From assembly GCF_014641555.1 (NCBI RefSeq), contig NZ_BMHY01000003.1:327367-391366 (forward strand): a DNA stretch of 64,000 bases, given 5' to 3'. The DNA comes from Paenibacillus radicis (ex Gao et al. 2016). Lineage in GTDB: Bacteria > Bacillota > Bacilli > Paenibacillales > Paenibacillaceae. Position numbers and translations under genes: made by a program. This document shows, in pieces, positions 52,718 through 61,987 of the stretch. The stretch's first letter is position 1, and every line of letters begins with the position of its first letter. A model generated the notes under the pieces. The model was not told the origin of the DNA and did not search any database. It worked only from the letters and a program-made list of their open reading frames with translations.

Positions 52718-53857
52718 ATGGAAAACAAAGACCCGCAGCAGCCTAGAGACGAAGAGCAAAAAAAAGCTGCGACGGAAGAGCAGCCGGAAACGACTGAGCA
52801 ACAATCGATTCCACCAGAAGAATCGGCTCAGAACGAGACGGCTGCCAACGAAGTGAATGAAGAAATCGATACCGTTGAAGGAGAGCAAGCAGCCGCTTCT
52901 GCACTCGCTGTTCCGGCTGAAATTCAAGCTCCTGCCCAATCCAGCGGCGGAAGCAAAGCATGGATTGCCATATCTGCCGTGCTTGCAATTGTGCTGATCA
53001 TCGTATTGATCAAGCCTCCGTTCGCGGGCAGCGGCAAAGCGGTCGCAACGGTTAACGGCGTTAAAATTACGCAGGACAAGCTTTATCATGCATTGCTTCC
53101 GCAAAGCGGTGCTTCTACGCTGGACGGCTTGATTACGAAAGAGCTGATCGACCAAGCAGCGGAAAAAGCAAGTGTTACGATCACGGACGAAGACGTAACC
53201 GGCGAAATCGATTCGCTGATCAAGCAATTTGGCTCGGAAGAAGCCTTGAATTCAGCTTTGACGCAGAACGGCATGACGATGGATGATCTTCGCGAGGATG
53301 CGGGCATGCAGCTTAAAATCCGCAAAATCCTGGAGCCGCAAACGAAAGTAACCGACGAAGACGTGAAGAAGTTCTATGACGAGAATAAAGCTTCCTACGC
53401 TACGCCAGAGCAAATTCGCGTTTCGCACATTATGCTTGGAACGAAAGAAGAAGCAGCCGAAGTCCTGAAGCAATTGAAAGATGGCGGCGATTTCGCTAAA
53501 CTTGCAGCGGAAAAATCGACGGATACGCAATCCGGTCCAAACGGAGGCGACCTTGGCTTTATCAGCCAAAGCAGCGCTTCGGGCGATGAAGCATTTGACA
53601 AGGCCGCATTTGCTCTTGACCTCAACGAATTGAGCGATGTCGTACAGACGTCTGCTGGCTTCCACATTATTAAAAAGACGGAAGTTAAAGCAGCGACGAA
53701 CCCGACTTTCGAAGAGAAGAAGGAAGATGTTCGCAAGCAGCTGATCGATCAAAAAATTCAGGAGCTCTCGGGCGCTTGGATGGAAGAGCTGCACAGCAGC
53801 GCGAAAATCGAGAACAATCTTGAAAAAGAAAAGGCGCCGGCAACGGCGGCGAAATAA
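52718..53857 (+). CDS. PrsA/SurA-like peptidyl-prolyl isomerase, membrane-anchored
   Basis: The 379-residue protein has a cytoplasmic Glu/Gln-rich tail (1-78) and one membrane helix (about 80-100, WIAISAVLAIVLIIVLI). An external chaperone domain follows, then a parvulin PPIase domain (EQIRVSHIMLGTKEEAAEVL, GGDFAKLAAEKSTD, GGDLGFISQ, FHIIKKTEV). PrsA helps exported proteins fold. Unlike typical PrsA this one has no lipobox and is held by a signal anchor with a long acidic N-terminus. The ATG follows GAAGGGAG by about 11 bases. It ends at its own terminator. Confidence 0.9.
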   Translation: MENKDPQQPRDEEQKKAATEEQPETTEQQSIPPEESAQNETAANEVNEEIDTVEGEQAAASALAVPAEIQAPAQSSGGSKAWIAISAVLAIVLIIVLIKPPFAGSGKAVATVNGVKITQDKLYHALLPQSGASTLDGLITKELIDQAAEKASVTITDEDVTGEIDSLIKQFGSEEALNSALTQNGMTMDDLREDAGMQLKIRKILEPQTKVTDEDVKKFYDENKASYATPEQIRVSHIMLGTKEEAAEVLKQLKDGGDFAKLAAEKSTDTQSGPNGGDLGFISQSSASGDEAFDKAAFALDLNELSDVVQTSAGFHIIKKTEVKAATNPTFEEKKEDVRKQLIDQKIQELSGAWMEELHSSAKIENNLEKEKAPATAAK

Positions 53858-53870
53858 TAAGCATAACCAG

Positions 53871-53911
53871 GAAGGCGAACGGCTGGTAATCAGCTCGTTC
53901 GTCTTCTTTTT
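53871..53911 (+). terminator. Terminator of the PrsA-like gene
   Basis: GAAGGCGAACG with CTG pairs CAGCTCGTTCGTCTTC and is followed by TTTTTAT, 14 bases after the stop. Confidence 0.85.
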
Positions 53912-54001
53912 ATCCCCCTGAGCGGGACGCTTGATTATTATGCTATGATTGAATACGATGCTTATGAGGAACGATCTACATATTGGAGGTTACAAGCGAT
54001 T

Positions 54002-54871
54002 ATGAGTCAATATCAAGTTACCAGCCGTGAGGAAACGTATACGATTTATGAATTAACCGAGCCGGGTACGGATTCCCGCGTTCAAGTCTGTCCAGAGAGA
54101 GGCGGCATCGTAATCGGCTGCCAGCTGCATGGACTGGAGCTGTTCTATCTCGACCGGGAAACCTTCGAGAACAAGACGGCGAATATTCGCGGCGGCAACC
54201 CGATTCTATTCCCGATTAGCGGCCAGCTGGAAAACCGCTCTTATACATGGAACGGCCAAACCTATGAAATGGCAAATCACGGTGTTGCAAGAACGGCAGC
54301 CTGGGAAGTTATCGGAACGAATACGGACGGTGAAGCTTCCATCACTCTGCTGCTTCGCAGTGATGAGACGACCAAGCAGTCCTTCCCGTTCGACTTTGAG
54401 CTCGAGTTCACCTACGCTCTGAAAGACGGCGAGCTGCATACCCGCCAGCAATACCGCAACTTGACTGCGGATCAGGCTATGCCTTTCTATGCCGGCTTCC
54501 ATCCTTACTTTAATGTAGACAGCAAAAAGCTTTCCTACGATACCGATGCAACCCGTTATCTGGATTACAACGATATGGTAGAAAAGCCGTTTGAAGGTGT
54601 GTTCGATCTGGAAGGCCTCGTGGAGTCCGTAACGCTGCTTGATACGAAGAAGAGTGAAATATCCTTCCCGGTTGCCGGGGGCGCAACCGTACGCCTGTCC
54701 TACAGCGATATTTTCAAATATATGGTGCTATGGTCCGTTAACGGCAAGCCATTCGTATGCGTAGAGCCATGGATGGCGATGAACAGCGAACTGAACCGTC
54801 AAGAAGAGCTCGTTATGCTTGAGCCTAAAGGGAAGCTGGAAGCCAACCTGACGATTAGCTACCAGCGTTAA
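54002..54871 (+). CDS. Aldose 1-epimerase family protein (LacX/GalM-like)
   Basis: The 289-residue beta-sandwich protein has GGNPILFPISGQLENRSY, GVARTAAWEV, PFYAGFHPYFNV (the conserved histidines) and YMVLWSVNGKPFVCVEPWM as landmarks of COG2017 hexose mutarotases. It interconverts alpha and beta anomers of sugars or sugar phosphates. The frame opens at 53945, but the ATG at 54002 follows TTGGAGGT by 11 bases and matches the family start. It converges with the SulP gene with only 15 bases between stops and no evident terminator there. Confidence 0.9.
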   Translation: MSQYQVTSREETYTIYELTEPGTDSRVQVCPERGGIVIGCQLHGLELFYLDRETFENKTANIRGGNPILFPISGQLENRSYTWNGQTYEMANHGVARTAAWEVIGTNTDGEASITLLLRSDETTKQSFPFDFELEFTYALKDGELHTRQQYRNLTADQAMPFYAGFHPYFNVDSKKLSYDTDATRYLDYNDMVEKPFEGVFDLEGLVESVTLLDTKKSEISFPVAGGATVRLSYSDIFKYMVLWSVNGKPFVCVEPWMAMNSELNRQEELVMLEPKGKLEANLTISYQR

Positions 54872-54886
54872 CAATAAATCATTCGG

Positions 54887-56308
54887 CTAAACCGCAGCCT
54901 GATCGGCGGAGGCGCGCAGTACGGTAACTTGCTTTCCGTTGTCTCTAAGTCTCTCCACCGTTCGTTTGACGGCAAGGTTTGCCGTATGATCCCATACTTT
55001 GGTTCCCGTGAGGTCGAGGTGAATTTCCTCGGCCTCGCATTGCGTTTCGATCTGCTCCTCCAGCTCCGAGGCCGATGCGAAGAACAGCTGTCCATGAACC
55101 CGGTACGTTCTAGTCGTCCCGTTCCACTCGCTGTCGATCTGCACCTTCGATGCCTTGATCGCAAATCCGATAAAGCTGAACAATACCCCTACGCCTACCC
55201 CAATTGCCAAATCATGCGTAAGCAGCACGGCGGCAACCGTCGACAGCATGATGAACGTCTCTCCCGCAGGAAGCCGCTTCATCTTAAAGAGCGATGACCA
55301 ATCGAAAATCGAGACACAGACCATCAGCATAATGCCTACGAGTGCCGCCATCGGAATCATCGCCAGCACATCGCCGAGCAGAACGGTCAGCAGCAGCAGG
55401 AACAGCGCGGCAACAAGCGTTGACAGCCTGCGCTTCCCGCCCATTTTCACATTAAGTACCGACTCCGCTACGAGCGCGCAGCCCGCCATCCCTCCGAAAA
55501 AGCCAGCAACGACATTGGCAATGCCTTGACCGCGCATCTCCCGGTTTTTATCGGTCCGCTCTCCAGTCATCTCATCAAGCAAATTATGCGTCAGCATCGT
55601 TTCGGTATAGCCGACAACGGCCAGCGACAAGGAATAAGGGGCGATGATCGCGAGCGTATCCCAGCTAAACGGAATGTCCGGCAGGAAAAAAGACGGCAGT
55701 GAAGCGTCAATCGCTGTGATGTCTCCGATACGAGTCACATCGCCAAAGCCAAACGCCCACACCGCGATGCTCAGCACAGCAACAGCTACCAGCGGCGATG
55801 GGATCGCTTTGAAATAACGCGGCAGCCAATAAATGATAGCAAGAGTCAGGCCGACCAAAGCATACATGAGCCAGGATTCGCCTTTGAAATACCTGAGCTG
55901 GGACATGAAGATCATAATAGCCAGCGCATTGATAAATCCGGTCAGCACCCCTTGCGGGACGAAGCGCATTAGCTTGCCGAGCTTGAACACGCCCATCAAA
56001 AACTGAATAATTCCTGTTAATACCGTTGCTGCGAATAAATATTGGATGCCATGCTCCTGTACGAGCGAGAGCATCAGCACCGCCATCGAGCCCGCAGCTG
56101 CGGATACCATGCCGGGACGGCCTCCCATAAACGTCACGACGAGTAAAATGCAAATCGTCGCGTAAATGCCGACCACCGGCGGAACACCCGCCATAAAAGA
56201 GAAAGCGAGCGAATCCGGCACAAGCGCCAGCGTCGCTGTCATGCCCGCCAGCACATTCGCGCGGACATCAGTCGTCCACTCTTGGCGCCAGGAAGCTTTC
56301 TGGAGCAT
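54887..56308 (-). CDS. SulP-family inorganic anion transporter
   Basis: The 473-residue protein has about 11-12 membrane helices with SLC26/SulP motifs: LVPDSLAFSFMAGVPPVVGIYA, GGRPGMVSAAAGSMAVLM, FINALAIMIFMSQL and NVVAGFFGGMAGCALVAESVLN. A C-terminal STAS domain (VHGQLFFASASELEEQI, IHLDLTGTKVWDHTA) follows. Family members carry sulfate, bicarbonate or related anions. AGAGGTG lies four bases before the ATG. It stands alone. Confidence 0.93.
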   Translation of the reverse strand: MLQKASWRQEWTTDVRANVLAGMTATLALVPDSLAFSFMAGVPPVVGIYATICILLVVTFMGGRPGMVSAAAGSMAVLMLSLVQEHGIQYLFAATVLTGIIQFLMGVFKLGKLMRFVPQGVLTGFINALAIMIFMSQLRYFKGESWLMYALVGLTLAIIYWLPRYFKAIPSPLVAVAVLSIAVWAFGFGDVTRIGDITAIDASLPSFFLPDIPFSWDTLAIIAPYSLSLAVVGYTETMLTHNLLDEMTGERTDKNREMRGQGIANVVAGFFGGMAGCALVAESVLNVKMGGKRRLSTLVAALFLLLLTVLLGDVLAMIPMAALVGIMLMVCVSIFDWSSLFKMKRLPAGETFIMLSTVAAVLLTHDLAIGVGVGVLFSFIGFAIKASKVQIDSEWNGTTRTYRVHGQLFFASASELEEQIETQCEAEEIHLDLTGTKVWDHTANLAVKRTVERLRDNGKQVTVLRASADQAAV

Positions 56309-56429
56309 ACTTCACCTCTTCTTTTCTTCTAAATTACCGATCTATATGAATCTGCGCAAAGCGGCACCGAGTCTGAAAATCAGCCGCTTAGACAGTTCGT
56401 CCTCTACGTGCAAATTGCTTTAAGGCCAT

Positions 56430-56454
56430 AAAAAAACCGGCTCCACAGAGCCGG
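56430..56454 (-). terminator. Terminator of deoC
   Basis: The minus strand reads CCGGCTC, TGTG, GAGCCGG, then seven T, 98 bases after the deoC stop. Confidence 0.88.
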
Positions 56455-56551
56455 GCGGTTCCTTCGTTCATCATAACGCGATTCAAAAATAGGGTCAATC
56501 CCCCAACATCTGCACCTTGATGCAAGTGTGGATTTCGCTTTCGTCCAAGCG

Positions 56552-57241
56552 CTAGTAACCCTCTCCCGTTCCTCCGGACACAATCGCCACGCTGGCGCTG
56601 GCACCAATCCGCGTTGCTCCCGAAGCCAACATTAGCCGGGCTGTAGCCTGATCCCGAACGCCCCCGGATGCCTTTACGCCCATCTCAGGACCAACGGTGC
56701 GCCGCATCAGTGCGATATCAGCGGCGGTAGCTCCGCCTTTGCCGAATCCCGTTGACGTCTTGACATAATCCGCCCCCGCTTCCTTGCAGATCAAGCATGC
56801 CCGCACTTTCTCCTCATCTGTCAGCAATCCCGTCTCCAAAATCACTTTAACGACTGCTTGTCCGCCCGCTGCCCCAACGACGCCCGCTACATCCCGCTTG
56901 ACTCCCTCGTCATCGCCGGATTTGAGCAATCCGATGTTCAGCACCATATCCACCTCAGTTGCACCATTTGCGATTGCATCCCGCGTCTCTGCCGCTTTCG
57001 CAAACGTTGTCGTCGCTCCCAGCGGGAAACCGATAACCGTCGTCACGCCAACCTTCGAATCTGCCAGCAGCTCCGACGCCAGCCTCACCCAGCCCGGATT
57101 AATGCAAACGGTCGCAAAGCCGTGACGTTTCGCTTCTTCGCATAGCTGTACGATTTCAGCTTTTGTCGCGTCTGCTTTCAATACGGTATGATCGATTGCC
57201 GCAGCAATATCTGCAACCGGCAAGTTATGCCCATCCTTCAT
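56552..57241 (-). CDS. deoC: Deoxyribose-phosphate aldolase
   Basis: The 229-residue class I aldolase splits 2-deoxyribose 5-phosphate to glyceraldehyde 3-phosphate and acetaldehyde in nucleoside catabolism. The Schiff-base lysine is in [14 protein letters not shown], the second lysine in [10 protein letters not shown], and [11 protein letters not shown] opens the fold with the catalytic aspartate. The final [12 protein letters not shown] is standard. AGGAGGG lies ten bases before the ATG. It is a single gene without the usual deo operon partners, but a secreted 5'-nucleotidase is divergent next door, which fits nucleotide salvage. Confidence 0.95.
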   Translation of the reverse strand: MKDGHNLPVADIAAAIDHTVLKADATKAEIVQLCEEAKRHGFATVCINPGWVRLASELLADSKVGVTTVIGFPLGATTTFAKAAETRDAIANGATEVDMVLNIGLLKSGDDEGVKRDVAGVVGAAGGQAVVKVILETGLLTDEEKVRACLICKEAGADYVKTSTGFGKGGATAADIALMRRTVGPEMGVKASGGVRDQATARLMLASGATRIGASASVAIVSGGTGEGY

Positions 57242-57447
57242 AAGTGAATCGCCCTCCTAGTCATTTCTCCCATTATACGAAACCGTATGCGTCATGAGCA
57301 ATAAGGCGGCCTGCGCAATATGTCCCTACTAGTATGCCTTAAGTTTTAATTTTCAGAAAATTAAAGAAAACTAAACAGGAATTCATTTGCAAACCTAGAA
57401 TAGGGAAAGTGCTTGGAAAATATAGGTTATGGAGGGATGAGAGGTCT

Positions 57448-59256
57448 ATGTTCAAGAGGTTTAAGTGGTTAGGCGCTGCCTTGTTGGCTGTGTCGCTGAT
57501 TGCCGCCTCGACAGGCACCGTCACTGCAGCCGAAGCAGCAACGACCGCGGCCGGAAAACATATTACCCTGCTGCACACGAACGATATGCACGCCCGAGCG
57601 GTCGAAAGCACAAGCGGTGAAATGGGCTTCGCCAAGCTCAGCGGTATCATCGACAGTTATCGCAAAGCCAATCCCAATACGCTTCTGCTTGACGGCGGTG
57701 ATGCTGTACACGGGACGACCTTCGCTACTTTGGTAACTGGTGAGAGCGTCGTGCAGGTCATGAACAAAATGGGCTATGACGCGGCAGTACCTGGCAACCA
57801 TGAATATAATTACGGTTATGAACGGCTGCTGGAGCTGGAGAATGCCATGACTTACCCGCTGCTTAGCGCAAATACCCGCGTAACCAAAGACCAGTCACTT
57901 CTGTATAAGCCGTATATCATTAAAGAAGTAGATGGCGTAAAAATCGGCATATTCGGTCTGACAACGCCGGAGACGGCATACAAAACGCATCCCAATAATG
58001 TGAAAGGGCTAACCTTTACTGATCCAACGAAGGAAGCGAAAGCCATTGTAGAGGAATTAAAAGACAAAACGGACATCATCGTTGCCGTAGGTCATATTGG
58101 ACAAGATGCCGCCAGTGAAGATACAAGCTTGAAGCTGCTGAAGGAGGTATCCGGCATTGACGTATTTATCGATGGTCACAGTCATACGGTATTGAAGGAC
58201 GGCCTTGTCGCAGGCAACGGAACCCTCCTCGTCAGCGCTGGTGAGTATACGAAATATTTAGGTGTTGTCGACCTGTGGTTCGATAACGGCAAAGTAATCA
58301 AAAAGCAAGCTGCACTCATCGATCAGAAAGAAGCTGCGGCTATTCAGCCCAATGCCGAAGTGGCTGCGCTAGTTGCAGATATTCAGAAGAGCCAGGAAAC
58401 GATCTTGTCGCAGGAGGTTGGCAAGGCGACTGGCAAGCTGGAAGGAACTCGCGAACTCGTGCGGGCGAGCGAGACGAATCTGGGCAACCTTATCGCCGAT
58501 GCGATTCGCGATGCAGCCGGGGCAGACATCGGTTTGACGAATGGCGGCGGCATTCGCGCCTCCATTAACGAAGGCGTCATTACGAAAGGAGACGTCATCA
58601 CGGTACTGCCTTTCGGCAACCAAATCGTAACCTTGAAGGTAACTGGAGCCGACTTAAAGGCTGCACTTGAAAATGGCGTATCCGATTACCCGAATCCGAA
58701 AGGTGCATTCCCTCAAGTTTCCGGCATAGCATTTAAGATTGATGCAGCCAAGCCGGCTGGCCAACGCGTTCATTCGGTGACTGTGGGCGGCAAGCCGCTT
58801 GACGTTAAGAAGCAATACGTTGTAGCGACGAATGACTTCATGGCAGCGGGTGGAGACGAGTACGTGATGCTCGGCCATTATCCGCAAGCCGGGATGTATG
58901 GCTCGCTCGATGAGGCGCTCATCGCCTACATCGAGAAGCTAGATGGCACGCTGCCGAAGGTGGAGGGGCGTATTACAGCTGCTGCCACTGTCGCGCAAGA
59001 AGTGGTTGCAACGTCCGAACCTGAGCCAGCAGAGCCGGCAACGAAGCCGGAGCTCGAGCACAAACCCGAACCAAAACCGGAACCCAAACCTGAGGCTAAA
59101 CCTGAGGCTAAACCGGATTACACAGTAAAAAAAGGAGACACGCTTTGGTCGATTGCTAGAACGCACGGAACGACTTGGCAGCAGCTTCGCGATATCAACG
59201 GTATAAAGAACCCGAATCTCATTCACCCGGGGCAAAAAATTAAGCTTTCGGCTTAG
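57448..59256 (+). CDS. Secreted 5'-nucleotidase / phosphoesterase with C-terminal LysM
   Basis: The 602-residue protein has a signal peptide (1-27, cleavage near VTAAEA) and a metallophosphatase domain ([39 protein letters not shown] metal sites). A 5'-nucleotidase C-terminal domain follows ([52 protein letters not shown]). A Pro/Glu/Lys linker then leads to one LysM module ([17 protein letters not shown]) that should bind peptidoglycan. It releases nucleosides and phosphate from external nucleotides at the wall. The true start is ATG 57448, 11 bases after GGAGGG. Confidence 0.93.
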   Translation: MFKRFKWLGAALLAVSLIAASTGTVTAAEAATTAAGKHITLLHTNDMHARAVESTSGEMGFAKLSGIIDSYRKANPNTLLLDGGDAVHGTTFATLVTGESVVQVMNKMGYDAAVPGNHEYNYGYERLLELENAMTYPLLSANTRVTKDQSLLYKPYIIKEVDGVKIGIFGLTTPETAYKTHPNNVKGLTFTDPTKEAKAIVEELKDKTDIIVAVGHIGQDAASEDTSLKLLKEVSGIDVFIDGHSHTVLKDGLVAGNGTLLVSAGEYTKYLGVVDLWFDNGKVIKKQAALIDQKEAAAIQPNAEVAALVADIQKSQETILSQEVGKATGKLEGTRELVRASETNLGNLIADAIRDAAGADIGLTNGGGIRASINEGVITKGDVITVLPFGNQIVTLKVTGADLKAALENGVSDYPNPKGAFPQVSGIAFKIDAAKPAGQRVHSVTVGGKPLDVKKQYVVATNDFMAAGGDEYVMLGHYPQAGMYGSLDEALIAYIEKLDGTLPKVEGRITAAATVAQEVVATSEPEPAEPATKPELEHKPEPKPEPKPEAKPEAKPDYTVKKGDTLWSIARTHGTTWQQLRDINGIKNPNLIHPGQKIKLSA

Positions 59257-59287
59257 TTTCTAGAAGCTGAGCAGGGAAAACTAAGAA

Positions 59288-59476
59288 TCAAAATGCAAAT
59301 GTGCAGGCTGTCAGCCGTTTTCGCGTCAATTTAGATCATCAAAATGCAAATGTGCAGGCTGATCGCCCTAAAAGGCTACAATAAGGCAAAATAGCTGAAT
59401 TCTAAATGCACTTTTGCATTTTGATAGCGGTTTGGACACCTTAAGAGGCTTATCAAAATGTAGATTTACATTTTGA
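59288..59476. repeat. Cluster of TCAAAATGCAAA-type units (locus 3 of 3)
   Basis: Units lie near 59288, 59339, 59404 (inverted) and 59451, with the same TCAAAATGCAAATGTGCAGG text as locus 1 and a similar spacing of about 50-65 bases. It occupies the 432-base gap after the nucleotidase. The rest of the gap (59477-59632) shows nothing I can name. Confidence 0.85.
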
Positions 59477-59632
59477 GCCCTACTGGACTCATTAGATGAC
59501 ATCTAAGAACGAGGTTAGACCCCGGATAGAGGCTCATAAGATACCAAAAAGAGAATAGCATCTGCGATGATGAGACAACGGATCTCCACACAAGCCGATT
59601 GCTTCGCTAGGAACGGCAATCGATTAAAAACC

Positions 59633-59679
59633 AAAAATGGCGGCACAAGGATAAAACTACCCTTGCACCGCCATTTTTT
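59633..59679. terminator. Bidirectional terminator before the MFS gene end
   Basis: AAAAATGGCGG pairs CCGCCATTTTTT with an inner CAAGG / CCTTG stem. T- or A-runs on both sides allow use in either direction, and it lies ten bases past the MFS stop. Confidence 0.85.
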
Positions 59680-59688
59680 CATTTAATA

Positions 59689-60924
59689 TTAAGCTGCTTG
59701 ATTGCTCTGCTCTCTTCCTTGGATGCTCTGCTTCCGTTCATACACGAGATAAAGAATCAGGTACAGAACGAAGAACAATCCGGAGAATAGAAACATGGTC
59801 GCATAATTGGTCCACATCGCCGCAAAACCTAAGAGGATAGCGCCGGAGCCAATACCGATATCAAACAAATTATAATAGGTCGCCGTCGCGACACCCCGCC
59901 GTTCCGGCTCGACTCTGTTAATGACCCATGCCTGCAAAGCTGGGAACAAAGCTCCGAAGCCTAACCCATAGAACACGGCAGCTAGAAGCAGCATAGCGGT
60001 TGTCTCGGTCTTGTAAAGCAGCACACAGCCAACGATGCACAGTATGGCTGAAGGGAACAACACCCAGAACCGTCCTTTCCGGTCAAACAACGGACCGCTG
60101 ACGAACCGGATCAGCACCTCGCTGATCGCAACGACGAGGAAGAAATAGCCGATATTGGCCAGCCCCTTCTCGATGCCGAACAGCGTAATAAAGCTGAGTA
60201 ACCCGCCAAATGCGAAACCTACCATCATGCCAAGCACAGCCGGGAACAATGCTTTCCGCTCCACGACATCATGCGTCCATGACAGCTTGCGAGCAGCAGC
60301 TGCCTCTCTCATCGCCGCTTCAGCTTCCCTCTCCTTGGCGCTAGCCTTGATCTGTGCCTGTCCTTCGGGAGACAGCCGGACAAATAAGGTAAAGAATAGC
60401 GACAACAGCAAAATAACGACGCCGAAACCAAACAAACCGCCGTAGCTGTAATGCTCCAGCACCCAAATGCCCAGAAACGGACCTAATGAAAAGGAAATGG
60501 CATTACCGGTCGCAAAAAAAACCATTCCCTCGCCACGCCGGGAAGCCGGAATGACATCGGATACGACCGTTCCGAACATCGTTGTCGCAAGTCCAAATCC
60601 GATACCGTGCACGATACGGAGCAGCAGCAAGACAGATAGCGTTCCTGCTACATAATAGCTGGCCATGCCAATTAAGCAGATGATGACGCCTGCGAGCAGC
60701 AGCCCTTTTTTCCCAAGCCGTTTCACGCCCGCCCCTGTGAATGGACGGGACAAAACGGCGGCAAATGTAAAGAAGCCCAGTAATAAACCGATTTGCGACT
60801 CCGTGCTGCCTTGGTCTGCCGCAAAAATTGGCAAGGTAGGCAGCAGCATTTCGATCGCTAAAAAAAGAAATAAATTCGAACAAGACAATAAGATGAAGTT
60901 TTTCGTCCATAAGGACTCGCGCAT
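59689..60924 (-). CDS. MFS transporter, drug/metallophore-efflux-like
   Basis: The 411-residue protein has 12 membrane segments. Early motifs FLAIEMLLPTLPIFA and LLGFFTFAAVLSRPFTGAGVKRLG (motif A) and RIVHGIGFGLATTMFGTVVSDVIP resemble MFS exporters of the YfmI/staphylopine-export type, as well as simple drug pumps. The central loop is charged and alanine-rich. Substrate is unknown. GAAGGGA lies nine bases before the ATG. Between its start and the KamA-like gene is about 97 bases, so both may share a transcript from the riboswitch. Confidence 0.88.
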   Translation of the reverse strand: MRESLWTKNFILLSCSNLFLFLAIEMLLPTLPIFAADQGSTESQIGLLLGFFTFAAVLSRPFTGAGVKRLGKKGLLLAGVIICLIGMASYYVAGTLSVLLLLRIVHGIGFGLATTMFGTVVSDVIPASRRGEGMVFFATGNAISFSLGPFLGIWVLEHYSYGGLFGFGVVILLLSLFFTLFVRLSPEGQAQIKASAKEREAEAAMREAAAARKLSWTHDVVERKALFPAVLGMMVGFAFGGLLSFITLFGIEKGLANIGYFFLVVAISEVLIRFVSGPLFDRKGRFWVLFPSAILCIVGCVLLYKTETTAMLLLAAVFYGLGFGALFPALQAWVINRVEPERRGVATATYYNLFDIGIGSGAILLGFAAMWTNYATMFLFSGLFFVLYLILYLVYERKQSIQGREQSNQAA

Positions 60925-61021
60925 GCTGTGAAATCCCTTCGACTTTCGTTATGAATTTGGATGACGTATTCCAGTTAATGACCATCATAACGCAGCCTGA
61001 ACTTGCTGTAAATCAATCGTT

Positions 61022-61654
61022 TTACATGAATGCGGCTCCATCGCCTACCCTGCCGTAAGGCTCGCTGCCCGGCAATTCATCAAACCAGATGGCATCGTCC
61101 GGACAATCCAGCATCATAAAATGTCCATCACGGCCGTACTTGGAATGATGATACCTCAAATAAGCTTTGCCGTTGTCGATCGATACGATCTCGATCTTTC
61201 CGGAACTATGATACATGACGAGCTTCAGCGGGTTTCCGTTGGCAGAAATGAGTGCTTTCGCACCCTCCACCACTTGAAATGCGCGTTTCAAGGGAACGGA
61301 TACCCCTCTATCACTGCTCTCTGGATGCTGAATAAACACCAGGGATGGCGTTACACCAATCCAGGCCAGTTGATTCAGCATATGCGACAATAGAAACGGG
61401 TCATCATTGATGCCTTTCAAAATAGGGGTGTGGTTGACTAGAATGGCACCGGCCTGATGAAGCTCCTCCAGGCTGGCTCGGGCCTCCGGCGTCAGATCGC
61501 TCGGACGGTTGAATTGCGTGGTCACTTGAATGCGGGTATCGGCCGGGAATTCCTCCCTGCTGCGGGCATGAATCAGCTCTGCGAGCTGAGCATCTTCCTC
61601 CAGCACTATCGGATTTCCATTGTTCAAAGTAACCGAATATTTGGGCTGCGGCAT
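61022..61654 (-). CDS. KamA-like half protein without radical-SAM cluster motif
   Basis: The 210-residue protein resembles the second half of lysine 2,3-aminomutase (KamA). The matching parts are VTTQFNRPSDLTPEARASL, AILVNHTPILKGINDDP, SLVFIQHPESS, VPLKRAFQVVEGAKAL and a YHSSGKIEIV segment where the PLP lysine would lie. The N-terminal half with the CxxxCxxC iron-sulfur motif is absent; only one cysteine occurs in the protein. AAGGAGGAG lies six bases before the ATG, so this short form is the intended product, not a track-out of a longer gene. The riboswitch at 61785-61920 precedes it. Radical chemistry is not possible alone; a binding or regulatory role is inferred. Confidence 0.7.
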   Translation of the reverse strand: MPQPKYSVTLNNGNPIVLEEDAQLAELIHARSREEFPADTRIQVTTQFNRPSDLTPEARASLEELHQAGAILVNHTPILKGINDDPFLLSHMLNQLAWIGVTPSLVFIQHPESSDRGVSVPLKRAFQVVEGAKALISANGNPLKLVMYHSSGKIEIVSIDNGKAYLRYHHSKYGRDGHFMMLDCPDDAIWFDELPGSEPYGRVGDGAAFM

Positions 61655-61717
61655 ACAAACTCCTCCTTAAAAAAGAATTTGTGGTGCACGCTTCACCAGC
61701 GGGGGTCGATAAAAACA

Positions 61718-61754
61718 CAAAAAGACCCTTACAATCCTAAAGTTTGCAAGGGTC
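61718..61754 (-). terminator. Riboswitch-linked terminator upstream of the KamA-like gene
   Basis: The minus strand reads GACCCTTGCAA, loop, TTGTAAGGGTC, then TTTTTG. It lies between the riboswitch aptamer and the gene, as expected for transcription-attenuation control. Confidence 0.75.
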
Positions 61755-61784
61755 ATAAACATTCGTATTCATAACTAGATGACC

Positions 61785-61920
61785 CATCCACTGCTGACGA
61801 GGTTAGCTGACGGACTCGGGTAGATGGTACCCTAAGGCTGATGCTTGACATCAAGACCTATTCGCCCCACTTGCATTTGGTTCCCCCGCTTTCCAGCATA
61901 ACGCCGGAAATTAAGCGTAC
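61785..61920 (-). promoter_or_regulatory. Cyclic-di-AMP (ydaO-yuaA) riboswitch
   Basis: On the minus strand the conserved ydaO pieces occur in order: CGCTTAATTTCC, then GCGGGGGAACCA, GTGGGGCGAAT, AGGGTACCATCTACCC and CCGAGTCCGTCAGCTAACC with TCGT. P1 can form between ACGCT and AGCAGT with one bulge. These match the ydaO-yuaA consensus as I recall it. An intrinsic terminator follows 30 bases on, so cyclic-di-AMP binding probably promotes termination (gene off). It controls the KamA-like gene, possibly reading into the MFS gene. Confidence 0.85.
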
Positions 61921-61987
61921 TCTAATTTTAAAAGATGCCCAAACCATTTGTCAAACAATCCGGCAAATTCCGGCCAAAGCCTATGAA

